DNA of 8,315 nt. Origin: SAR324 cluster bacterium. GTDB lineage: Bacteria; SAR324; NAC60-12. Of this stretch, positions 1-6,395 are shown piece by piece. How positions within the stretch are numbered: position 1 is the first letter of the stretch; each line of letters opens with the position of its first letter. The notes under the pieces were generated by a model, which was not told the origin of the DNA, made no database searches, and worked only from the letters and a program-made list of their open reading frames with translations. Position numbers and translations under genes: made by a program. The stretch is from contig JAPKDT010000085.1 in assembly GCA_028822475.1 (NCBI GenBank), positions 1 through 8,315 of the forward strand, read 5' to 3'.

Positions 1-33
1 TATCATAAATGACTCCTATTCTGTTGTTTGAAA

Positions 34-59
34 ACTCTGAAATAGCATAAATTCAGAGT
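34..59 (-). terminator. Possible rho-independent terminator downstream of hflK
   Basis: Perfect 8-bp inverted repeat (34-41 with 52-59) around a 10-nt loop. Read on the minus strand, the second arm ends in T and is followed by three more T, as in a weak intrinsic terminator. It lies 67 nt beyond the hflK stop codon. The stem has only three G/C pairs and the T-tract is short, so termination is an inference; it could equally be a processing or protein-binding element. Confidence 0.4.
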
Positions 60-80
60 CGGTTAATACTTGGCAAAGTG

Positions 81-103
81 TTGTAAAACCCAGAGTTTTA
101 CAA
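81..103. repeat. 9-bp perfect inverted repeat just after hflK
   Basis: TTGTAAAAC (81-89) pairs perfectly with GTTTTACAA (95-103) across a 5-nt loop. It begins 22 nt after the hflK stop codon. The minus-strand copy is not followed by a T-run, so it does not look like a standard terminator by itself. Together with the dyad at 34-59 it fills most of the space where hflC would be expected. Possible roles are an mRNA 3'-end stabilising hairpin or an operator for a gene to the left; neither can be chosen from the sequence. Confidence 0.45.
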
Positions 104-125
104 TAAATAAATTATAGTGACGAAA

Positions 126-1172
126 TTACTTAGTCAATGAGTCCATTGATAGTCCCCCTAGTGGTAAAAGAGGTAAAACACTCCCACCTACTCCTTTATC
201 CGCAATCACTTTTTTTACCTTTGGCAGAATAGCTGCCATCGTCTCAAGAAGAATCCGATCACGTGTAATTTCTTTAGCATTCTTGTACTCTTCATAAATC
301 AGGTTAAAGCGCTCAGATTCACCTAAAGCAACCAACACCTTTTCTTTGGAATATGCCTTGGCATTGTTTATAATCTGCGCAGCTTCTCCTCTGGACTTTG
401 GAACGATATTATTTCTGTAACCTTCAGCTTCATTGATCATTTTCTCTTTGTCCTCTCGGGCACTCACAACATCTTTAAAAGCGTCCTTTACTGCATCTGG
501 AGGATGAACGTCCTGCAGTTTAACATTCACAATTTTTATTCCACCTTTGTAGCTATTCATAGTCTTCTGAAGAAGTTGTGCTGTCGTGTCTTCAATAATT
601 CCTTTTCCGGCAGTCAGAGCTTCGGTGACAGTCGTATCTCCAACGACTTCACGCATTGCGGATTCCGCTGCGGATTTCACTGTTTCATCCGGATTAGTCA
701 GACTATAAAGATAATTTTCTAATTCAGAAATACGGTATTGCACGATGAACTGCACATCAATAATGTTCTCATCGCCTGTCAGCATTAATGACTCTTTTAT
801 GACTCGTCTATATTTTGCAGGAGGTCCAACCTGTATTGTCCGGAATCCAATTTCAAGTCTACGTACTGCTGTTACAGGAGCAATCTGAACGGTTTCAATT
901 GGAGAAGGCAAATGATAATGCGGACCTGGTCCAACCACATCCGTAATCTCTCCAAAACGTTTGATTACAGCTTGTTCTTCTGGATCAACTATGAAAATAC
1001 CTGTCGAAAACCAGATCACAATTGCAACAATTATGAGGAGCAACATTCCTCCTTTTTTTGGTAAACCAATCTTAAATTTTTCCTGAAGGTTGCTGAGCAA
1101 CTCATCAATATCCGGAGGTTGCTGGCCTTTTTCCCAAGGCGATTTATTTGGTGGTTTGTTCCAGGTTCCCAT
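126..1172 (-). CDS. hflK: HflK, SPFH-family modulator of FtsH protease
   Basis: HflK is a single-pass inner-membrane protein. In well-studied bacteria it forms a large cage with HflC around the FtsH AAA protease and limits which membrane proteins FtsH degrades. The 348-residue product has the family layout. A Gly/Pro-rich cytoplasmic start (PWEKGQQPPDIDELL, about 13-25) precedes a transmembrane helix at about 42-61. The SPFH/band-7 domain begins at IVDPEEQAVIKRFG (about 61-74) and includes GPGPHYHLP. A charged helical region (about 230-310) and a hydrophobic Leu/Pro/Gly tail follow. E. coli HflK is longer (419), mainly because of its termini. The ATG at 1172 begins MGTWNKPP, is preceded by a modest CGGA ribosome-binding-like sequence, and fits the family N-terminus. 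Normally hflC follows immediately; here it does not within 125 nt. The N-terminal motif rules out HflC or a generic stomatin with good confidence. Confidence 0.95.
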   Translation of the reverse strand: MGTWNKPPNKSPWEKGQQPPDIDELLSNLQEKFKIGLPKKGGMLLLIIVAIVIWFSTGIFIVDPEEQAVIKRFGEITDVVGPGPHYHLPSPIETVQIAPVTAVRRLEIGFRTIQVGPPAKYRRVIKESLMLTGDENIIDVQFIVQYRISELENYLYSLTNPDETVKSAAESAMREVVGDTTVTEALTAGKGIIEDTTAQLLQKTMNSYKGGIKIVNVKLQDVHPPDAVKDAFKDVVSAREDKEKMINEAEGYRNNIVPKSRGEAAQIINNAKAYSKEKVLVALGESERFNLIYEEYKNAKEITRDRILLETMAAILPKVKKVIADKGVGGSVLPLLPLGGLSMDSLTK

Positions 1173-1182
1173 GTTATTCCGT

Positions 1183-1211
1183 TAAATATTAAGGTGTAAT
1201 AGTTCAGTCAA
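1183..1211 (-). promoter_or_regulatory. Candidate promoter of hflK
   Basis: On the minus strand a TTGACT hexamer (1206-1211) is followed after 17 nt by TATTTA (1183-1188), ending only 10 nt before the hflK start codon. The -35 match is five of six, but the -10 match is only three of six. The implied leader would be nearly absent, so this is a weak call. The 163-nt gap between map and hflK makes an independent promoter somewhere here plausible. Confidence 0.22.
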
Positions 1212-1319
1212 TATGCTATTTGAAACATCCTAAAAATACAAGTGCTAATAGCTTTGAGTATTAGGCAATACAAGAATCTTTAAGTTGTCTCAGTAAAAAT
1301 AATTTTAATACAGACTTGA

Positions 1320-1331
1320 TTCTGTACAGAA
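1320..1331. repeat. 12-bp perfect palindrome after map
   Basis: TTCTGTACAGAA is a perfect uninterrupted palindrome located 4 nt beyond the map stop codon. It has no spacer, so it would make a poor RNA hairpin and looks more like a dimeric protein site. No T-tract follows on the minus strand. It lies about 150 nt upstream of hflK and could act as a distant operator for that gene. The regulator is unknown, and chance occurrence in AT-rich DNA cannot be excluded. Confidence 0.35.
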
Positions 1332-1335
1332 CTAT

Positions 1336-2247
1336 TTATGCGGTCAGGACTTCCACACCGCTCGAGGTAACCAGCATAGTGTGTTCCCACTGTGCCGACA
1401 ACGTGCCATCCGTGGTGACGGCAGTCCAGCCATCACCTAAAACTTTACATGCATAATCACCGATGTTGATCATCGGTTCGATAGTAAATATCATATTCTC
1501 CCGCAAAGCCTCACCTATTCCAGGCTCACCATAATGCAGGATCTGAGGTGCTTCGTGAAACTCGATGCCTACTCCGTGACCAGCAAAATCTCTCACTACA
1601 GAAAATCCGTGATTTTCCGCATGCTCCTGAATGGCATGTCCAATGTCACCAAGTTTGGTGTTTGGACGCACCTGTTCAATTCCAAGATTTAAACATTCAC
1701 GTGTAACCTCAACCAACTCCCTCGTCCTGTCCGGAACTTCCCCAATGACAAACATTCTGCTGGCATCGCCGAAATATCCATGAAAATTACAGGTAACGTC
1801 GACATTCAGAATATCACCATTCCGCAATGCTTGACTGTTTGGGATGCCGTGGCAAATAACTTCATTCAGTGAAGTGCAAATACTTTTTGGAAAGGGCATT
1901 CTTTGCCTGCCTTGTCCACGCCCGTAATTAAGTGGTGCCGGAACAGCTCCCCTGGCTAAAGTTTCAAGATGAACCCACTCATCAATCTCATTTGTTGTCA
2001 CGCCCACGCTGATTCGTTCCTCTACCATATCCAGCAGATCCTTCGTCATTTGACAACTTTTGCGGATACCGTCTATTTGCTCTTCTGTTTTGATGATAAT
2101 ATTGCGATCTTTGCGTTTAGGTTTGGGTTCTTCCGCAGAAGCTGAAACCTCTTTTTGATCAATCAACAGGTGACATTTTTTATATTTTTTCCCACTTCCA
2201 CACCAACAGGTTGCATTACGAGAAATTAAATTTGCTGCTGTCTTCAT
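1336..2247 (-). CDS. map: Type I methionine aminopeptidase with N-terminal SEC-C motif
   Basis: This enzyme removes the initiator methionine from nascent proteins after deformylation. It is a cytosolic dinuclear metallohydrolase that acts near the ribosomal exit tunnel. The 303-residue product has two parts. Residues 11-26 form a SEC-C zinc motif (CWCGSGKKYKKCH; ligands C14, C16, C25, H26), the same type found at the C-terminus of SecA. A charged linker (about 31-50) leads to a complete pita-bread catalytic domain. All expected catalytic and metal residues are visible: H133 (CHGIP), D150 (NVDVT), D161 (FGDASRMF), H224 (GHGVGIEFHEAP), E257 (TIEPM) and E288 (QWEHT). E. coli MetAP is about 264 residues and lacks the SEC-C part; SEC-C-bearing forms are known in other bacteria. 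The ATG at 2247 has a GAGAG ribosome-binding-like sequence at suitable spacing and keeps the motif whole. It lies 31 nt after lepB, suggesting cotranscription. Confidence 0.96.
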   Translation of the reverse strand: MKTAANLISRNATCWCGSGKKYKKCHLLIDQKEVSASAEEPKPKRKDRNIIIKTEEQIDGIRKSCQMTKDLLDMVEERISVGVTTNEIDEWVHLETLARGAVPAPLNYGRGQGRQRMPFPKSICTSLNEVICHGIPNSQALRNGDILNVDVTCNFHGYFGDASRMFVIGEVPDRTRELVEVTRECLNLGIEQVRPNTKLGDIGHAIQEHAENHGFSVVRDFAGHGVGIEFHEAPQILHYGEPGIGEALRENMIFTIEPMINIGDYACKVLGDGWTAVTTDGTLSAQWEHTMLVTSSGVEVLTA

Positions 2248-2278
2248 GCTTTTACTCTCAAAACTGCTCTGTGTACCT

Positions 2279-3133
2279 TCATTTTAAAAAATCAAAAACG
2301 CGGCCCAACTTATAACCACTGATTAAACTTTGTCCCGGATCATGCGACCAGTAAATAATCTGTCCTTTTCCAGAAATAGTATTCATATCCACAAAACCCC
2401 AGTAGCGACTGTCAGCACTGTTGTAGCGGTTGTCGCCCATCGCAAATATTTTTCCCTCAGGAATAGCTACCGGCCCAAAACTGCTAACCGGTGATGCAGA
2501 CGATAAACCCTGGGCCTGACGGGACTTCTGTTCATTTGGTTCAAAATACGCGTAAGGTTCGTCCAGCGGTTCCCCATTGATCAATACCTGATCATTGCGA
2601 ATTTCCAGCGTTTCTCCCTGAAGCCCCACCGCGCGTTTTATGTAATCAATCGAAGGATCACGCGGATACGGAAAAATGATTATGTCGCCTCTGAAAACAG
2701 GTTTTTGAAAGAGCTTGATGTCGGTAAATGGAACAGGCGAGCCATAGGAATACATGCTGGCGAAGATGTGATCTCCAATCTGAATTGTCGGCAGCATAGA
2801 ACCGGACGGAATTTGGAAAGGAGCGAACATGTAAGTCCGTACAACGGTCGCAACAACAACAGCAAAAATCAAAGCCTCGACCCATTCCCTGATAGTGCGG
2901 TTCGGAATCACAAAATCCAACCGTAAAAATCCCTTGGCGATTTTCAAAAGATCATCCTCTTTTTTCAGAATTTCTTCTGCTTGAGGAAGTTTACGCACTC
3001 GGTTCAAAAATATTTCAGGACTTGGAAAAACCCTGCTCTTTAATTCAGCAAGATCATTCAATGCAGCTTCGCTGAGACCTTTTTTCTGAAGTTTGATAAA
3101 TGATTTGTCTGAAAGTTTGTAGGTTACAAACAT
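2279..3133 (-). CDS. lepB: Signal peptidase I
   Basis: This enzyme cleaves N-terminal signal peptides from proteins exported by Sec or Tat, on the outer face of the inner membrane. It uses a Ser/Lys dyad. Numbered from the ATG at 3133 (284 residues), one transmembrane helix at about 84-103 precedes the box FQIPSGSMLPT with nucleophile S112. The general base K166 lies in DYIKRAVG. The conserved GDNR box with following NSADSRYWG lies at about 233-246. These are the S26 family signatures. Unusually, about 80 charged, probably helical residues precede the only clear membrane helix, where many bacterial LepB proteins start close to their first helix. An in-frame TTG at 3145 could add four residues (288 in total), but neither start has a clear Shine-Dalgarno, so the ATG is preferred. 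map follows 31 nt downstream. Confidence 0.95.
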   Translation of the reverse strand: MFVTYKLSDKSFIKLQKKGLSEAALNDLAELKSRVFPSPEIFLNRVRKLPQAEEILKKEDDLLKIAKGFLRLDFVIPNRTIREWVEALIFAVVVATVVRTYMFAPFQIPSGSMLPTIQIGDHIFASMYSYGSPVPFTDIKLFQKPVFRGDIIIFPYPRDPSIDYIKRAVGLQGETLEIRNDQVLINGEPLDEPYAYFEPNEQKSRQAQGLSSASPVSSFGPVAIPEGKIFAMGDNRYNSADSRYWGFVDMNTISGKGQIIYWSHDPGQSLISGYKLGRVFDFLK

Positions 3134-3257
3134 ATTAAATTGCAATAATTGATTGGTTGAGGACTTTTTTGTTGTGTTTAAGCTGTCAGTTTATTAGCGG
3201 CGGTTTGAAAGTTATTTGTTGGCTCGCTTGTCTCGATACAGAAAAAGTTAATACGTT

Positions 3258-3286
3258 ATTTTGAATTGATCAGATAAAATAGTCAA
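3258..3286 (-). promoter_or_regulatory. Candidate promoter of the lepB-map unit
   Basis: On the minus strand TTGACT (3281-3286) is followed after 17 nt by CAAAAT (3258-3263). The -35 hexamer matches sigma-70 at five of six positions and the -10 at four of six. It would give a leader of roughly 120 nt before the lepB ATG. It sits in the 177-nt gap between the glycosyltransferase stop and lepB, where no terminator hairpin is visible, so readthrough from the upstream gene is also possible. Confidence 0.3.
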
Positions 3287-3310
3287 ATTCTCGTATGTCT
3301 TCTTTAATAA

Positions 3311-4378
3311 TTATCCGGCTAAATATTCTGGTTCACCGCGAAAATCAAACCATCCTCGCAAGAGTGAGTAACCCATCACCCATGGCAGAACGTGCAGTTG
3401 GAAGACAAACACCAGCCAGTCCTGTAATGAAAGATCCTTTAATTTTGCATAACGCAAACTTGCTCCAGCGGTCAGACATAATCCTGCGATATACGCACTC
3501 ACAGGCAAAAGCATTTCACTTGCGGAAAAACCAAACAACAGTGCTGCAAGAAAAACAATTTGAGAAAGCACAAAGATAGCGTATAATTTTCTCTTTAAAT
3601 GCGGAATTTTTAGTCCAAATATTTGATGCGCGTCCAATTCAAGTCGATAACGTGAAGGAAATCTGCGTGCGAGTAAGCCGTCATAATAGTAACGACGGGC
3701 CAAATCAAGAGGTCGGGAATAGCTCGAAGAAAGAGGCGGATGCTCCACAATGAGTTCCGGAGCAAAAATGATCGAATAGCCTGAGGCTAAAATGCTGAAT
3801 GCTAAATCTGTGTCTTCACGGAAAGGAATCAGATAAGCAGGATGAAAGTTTGCCAAATTTCGGCGTACAAGAAAATTACAGGTTGGATAACGTCCGCCGT
3901 CAGTGTTTTCGGTTTGATGAGTGAACGGTGTTGCGAGATTGCGCTGAGTGACTTCCGTGCGTCCCTCAAACGCTCCGGCATCTGGTTTTTGCTGAATCAG
4001 CTGAATCGCGTTTTTCACCCAGTCCGTATCCGGAATAACGTCTGCGTCAATAAAGCCGATCCATGAACCAGCAGACTTAGCAACTCCTGCGTTACGCGCG
4101 TTGCCTGGACCGGAATTCGGAATTGATGTCCATTGCAGATTTAGCTCTGTTTGTGCTTTAAACCGAGAGAGCATTTCCAGAGTTTCGTCTGTGGAACCGT
4201 CATCCGCAACCGTTACTTCAAATTCGGTTTTTGGCGCTGATTGTTTTTCCAAAGCTTCAAGGCAGCGTGAAAGCAGCTTTGCGCTGTTGTATGCCGGAAT
4301 TACGATTGAAAAAATATCCGCCTTTGTATTACTTTCCGGAGTTGATTCCGGGACAACATTTTCATCTTTGTTACTCAT
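3311..4378 (-). CDS. Family 2 (GT-A) glycosyltransferase with C-terminal membrane helices
   Basis: This is an inverting GT2-type glycosyltransferase that would move a sugar from a nucleotide-sugar to an acceptor, probably at the cytoplasmic face of the inner membrane. The donor and acceptor cannot be read from the sequence. The 355-residue protein has a polar start (1-20), then FSIVIPAYNS (23-32), the nucleotide-binding ADDGSTDET (58-66), GPGNARNAG (90-98) and the metal-binding DAD of FIDADVIP (111-113). FREDTDLAFS (186-195) carries the likely acidic catalytic region (E188, D189). Hydrophobic segments at about 265-284, 288-306 and 321-340 suggest membrane attachment. This resembles lipid- or polysaccharide-directed GT2 enzymes. 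No other envelope polysaccharide genes are beside it, so its pathway is unknown. The ATG at 4378 is the only reasonable start. It overlaps the divergent argA start by 2 nt, and the upstream AAGAG is a weak, distant ribosome-binding candidate. Confidence 0.9.
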   Translation of the reverse strand: MSNKDENVVPESTPESNTKADIFSIVIPAYNSAKLLSRCLEALEKQSAPKTEFEVTVADDGSTDETLEMLSRFKAQTELNLQWTSIPNSGPGNARNAGVAKSAGSWIGFIDADVIPDTDWVKNAIQLIQQKPDAGAFEGRTEVTQRNLATPFTHQTENTDGGRYPTCNFLVRRNLANFHPAYLIPFREDTDLAFSILASGYSIIFAPELIVEHPPLSSSYSRPLDLARRYYYDGLLARRFPSRYRLELDAHQIFGLKIPHLKRKLYAIFVLSQIVFLAALLFGFSASEMLLPVSAYIAGLCLTAGASLRYAKLKDLSLQDWLVFVFQLHVLPWVMGYSLLRGWFDFRGEPEYLAG

Positions 4379-4379
4379 G
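4376..4379. promoter_or_regulatory. Shared CATG holding two divergent overlapping start codons
   Basis: In CATG at 4376-4379 the plus-strand ATG (4377-4379) starts argA and the minus-strand ATG (4378-4376) starts the glycosyltransferase. The genes therefore overlap by 2 bp head to head with no spacer. Neither start has a good Shine-Dalgarno: argA is preceded by a pyrimidine-rich stretch, and the glycosyltransferase by a weak AAGAG 11 nt away. Each promoter must lie inside the opposite gene, or the mRNAs may be leaderless. Both starts agree with where family homology begins. Confidence 0.75.
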
Positions 4380-5681
4380 CTTCAGCATTCTCTTGATCCG
4401 GAATTATCCGGTTTTATTCACAATTTGCGGGCCGCTCTGCCTTATCTGGAAGAGTTTCATCAGCAAACTTTCGTGATTCAACTCAGCGGCGATTTGCTGG
4501 AAATTCATAATTCCAGAGTCATTGAAGATCTGGCACTCTTGCAACAGATTGGTGTAAGAATCGTTTTAGTGCATGGAGCAGAAACCCAGATCAGGAAACT
4601 GCTGGACGCAGAAGGACACGATTACCAGACTGAAGACGGCGTCCTGGTTGCAGAAAAAAGACACTTAGCACTGATTGAACAGGCAATTTCTTCCACCAAC
4701 TGGAAACTGCTCTCAAAGCTCCGCAGTTGCGGCAGGAAACTTCAACCTATTTCCGGACATTTTTTGTCTGCAGAGAAAAAACCTCTGGCAGGAGATTTTG
4801 CTTCACACTGCACTGGAAATGTTTGCGGGCTTGAACTGGAAACACTGCATCAGGCAATTACAGACTCAAAGCTCATTATTTTACCACCTTTTTCACTAGG
4901 AGAAAAGGGACGATTGTGGATTCTTGATGCAAATCAGGTTGCTTTTGAAGTAGCAACACGTTTACGTGCCAAAAAACTGATTGTACTTGATACCTCTGCA
5001 TTACCTAATTTTGCTGAAACTGATTCTGCGGAAATGACAACTGACAGTGTTCAACAGTGGCTGAATAAAAATCCTGACCTGCCTCAAGTACAGCGCTTAC
5101 AATTAAACTCGCTTACTGAAGCTTGTGTGAGAGGTGTAGAGCGTTGTCATTTGCTGGACGGCAGAGTAGAAGGAGCTTTACTCGCGGAACTTCTCACCCC
5201 GAAAGGTGCCGGAGTGATGATCACCAACAGTTCATACAAACGTACACGTCCCGCCAGACTGAGCGATTTGCAGTCAATACTCGAAATCCTCAATTCGCCG
5301 GTTCAGCATGCAGCGGTTGTGTTACGTTCCGAAACGTATATCGAGCAGCAGATTGATAATTATCTAGTGTTCTGTGTGGATGACGACGTTGTTGGTTGCT
5401 GTGAAATTATTATTTTTTCGGACGGTTCCGCTGCGGAAATAGCCAGTTTGGCAGTTGATAAAGCTTATCGAAACCAGGGAATAGGCAGTGAGCTGATTCA
5501 GGCCGCAACTGAAAAAATCCGTTCCAGCGCTTGCAAATTAGCCTTTGCTTTGAGTACCGCAGCTTCACATGTTTTTACACAAGGCGGTTTCCGTGCTATC
5601 AATCCGGAGGAGCTTCCAGAAGAAAAAAGAAAAAACTACGACTTTCAAGAGTCGATTGTTTATGGTCGTAAATTAAATTGA
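4377..5681 (+). CDS. argA: N-acetylglutamate synthase (amino-acid N-acetyltransferase)
   Basis: The enzyme transfers acetyl from acetyl-CoA to L-glutamate, the first committed step of the acetylated arginine pathway, in the cytosol. The 434-residue product closely follows the E. coli ArgA layout (443 residues). An amino-acid-kinase-like domain (about 1-280) carries LPYLEEFHQQTFVIQLSG and VLVHGAETQI (64-72). A linking region has CVRGVERCHLLDGRVEGALL (about 250-269). The C-terminal GNAT domain (about 288-434) has the acetyl-CoA loop RNQGIG (365-370) after SLAVDKAY, and ends with LPEEKRKNYDFQESIVYGRKL. In the classical family the kinase-like domain carries the arginine feedback site. Here its usual GG loop reads SGD, so feedback behaviour is uncertain. 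The frame is open back to 4101, but residues encoded before 4377 lie antisense to the glycosyltransferase and do not resemble ArgA. There is no clear Shine-Dalgarno. It converges on motor genes 10 nt away with no terminator hairpin seen. Confidence 0.93.
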   Translation: MLQHSLDPELSGFIHNLRAALPYLEEFHQQTFVIQLSGDLLEIHNSRVIEDLALLQQIGVRIVLVHGAETQIRKLLDAEGHDYQTEDGVLVAEKRHLALIEQAISSTNWKLLSKLRSCGRKLQPISGHFLSAEKKPLAGDFASHCTGNVCGLELETLHQAITDSKLIILPPFSLGEKGRLWILDANQVAFEVATRLRAKKLIVLDTSALPNFAETDSAEMTTDSVQQWLNKNPDLPQVQRLQLNSLTEACVRGVERCHLLDGRVEGALLAELLTPKGAGVMITNSSYKRTRPARLSDLQSILEILNSPVQHAAVVLRSETYIEQQIDNYLVFCVDDDVVGCCEIIIFSDGSAAEIASLAVDKAYRNQGIGSELIQAATEKIRSSACKLAFALSTAASHVFTQGGFRAINPEELPEEKRKNYDFQESIVYGRKLN

Positions 5682-5691
5682 GATAACTTTT

Positions 5692-6333
5692 TTATTCCGG
5701 CAGGACTACTACTTCAACACGATTATTTAAGCTGCGTTGACTAGGAGATGCTTCGCGGAAACGGGGACGTGTTGCGCCAAAACTCTTGACTGTAATTTTT
5801 GTTGGATCAAAACCGTTTTCAATAAAAAAACGAGCCACCTTCGAGGCACGTGCTCCTCCCAGTTCCCATGTTGAATCCCAATTTTCCGGTGGTTTTTTTT
5901 CAGTATGCCCTTCAATTTGGATTTTGTTTGGTAACAGGAAGATAAGTTTGGAGAATCGTGCCATTTCTTTGACTGCCTTTGGGTTCAACTTGGCGGAATC
6001 AGTTTTAAAATATGCACTTGCTTTAAAAGAAACGACAACTCCTTTTTCTTCCACATTGATATTTGCATCGTCACCTAATTCACTCTCTTCCAACTGCTGA
6101 GCAATTTGCTCAACGATAGAATCTTTGCCCTCATTCATGTATGGCGTACCTGCTGGAAGAGGTTTAAAACTCGCGGCCAAACTTTTGAACTTCATTGTTT
6201 CATATTTGCACGATGAAAAAAGCAAAATGAAGAAACAAAGCAGAAGCGTTACCAAATCTCCATAAGTAAAAATCCACTCCTGGTCGAAAACCACACAAAC
6301 TTCACAATCTTCCTCATCAATGAGTTGACCCAT
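5692..6333 (-). CDS. MotB/PomB-like flagellar stator protein, second paralog
   Basis: MotB-type proteins pair with MotA to form the ion-driven stator of the flagellar motor and anchor it to peptidoglycan. This 213-residue protein has an acidic N-terminus with CEVC (C10, C13). One transmembrane helix (about 21-40, FTYGDLVTLLLCFFILLF) holds the ion-binding Asp26. A short linker (about 43-90) leads to an OmpA-like domain (about 91-213). The CFF and following residues resemble sodium-type PomB, which is much longer (about 315). In the OmpA domain the family motif GHTD reads GHTE (E145), while the partner Arg (R162) remains; in OmpA-type domains these two residues contact diaminopimelate. NRRVE reads NNRVE, and the LS before ARA reads LG. 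A weak AGGCAG precedes the ATG, and a 111-nt spacer with a hairpin separates it from the upstream paralog. It may be a variant or auxiliary stator anchor; no stop or frameshift suggests decay. Confidence 0.88.
   Translation of the reverse strand: MGQLIDEEDCEVCVVFDQEWIFTYGDLVTLLLCFFILLFSSCKYETMKFKSLAASFKPLPAGTPYMNEGKDSIVEQIAQQLEESELGDDANINVEEKGVVVSFKASAYFKTDSAKLNPKAVKEMARFSKLIFLLPNKIQIEGHTEKKPPENWDSTWELGGARASKVARFFIENGFDPTKITVKSFGATRPRFREASPSQRSLNNRVEVVVLPE
5893..5900. repeat. A8/T8 homopolymer inside the second motB paralog
   Basis: Eight consecutive T on the plus strand (A on the coding strand) cover most of codons 145-147 (GAA AAA AAA), directly at the altered GHTE motif. The frame stays open on both sides and the downstream OmpA motifs align, so no indel is evident here. 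Such runs can slip during replication or sequencing and would truncate the peptidoglycan-binding domain. Confidence 0.6.
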
Positions 6334-6379
6334 ATTCTGCCTGTTTTTTAACGTTTATTTTGGGGTAGTGATTGAGTAA

Positions 6380-6395
6380 AACCTGAAAACAGGTT
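6380..6395 (-). repeat. Intercistronic hairpin between the two motB paralogs
   Basis: AACCTG (6380-6385) and CAGGTT (6390-6395) form a 6-bp stem with a 4-nt loop. On the minus strand it reads AACCTG-TTTT-CAGGTT and continues with TTAC, giving only four T in a row. It sits in a 111-nt spacer that is long for this operon. It could cause partial termination, protect an upstream mRNA end, or be neutral. Either of the first two would lower expression of the second paralog relative to motA and the first. Confidence 0.4.

Noticed and set aside
2658..2926. Short open frames on both strands inside lepB, one with a run of cysteines
   Set aside because: They are alternative frames of the conserved lepB segment between the membrane helix and the catalytic Lys; the Cys run comes from shifted Val/Ala codons.
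3134..3145. TTG start for lepB at 3145
   Set aside because: It adds only four residues, has no Shine-Dalgarno, and an ATG follows at 3133. It remains possible but is less likely.
4101..4376. 92-codon upstream extension of the argA frame
   Set aside because: The extra residues do not resemble the ArgA N-terminus and lie antisense to the conserved glycosyltransferase motifs. The ATG at 4377 gives the expected length and start.
5682..5691. Possible bidirectional terminator between argA and the second motB
   Set aside because: A T-run exists at 5688-5693, but no stable hairpin can be drawn around it on either strand.
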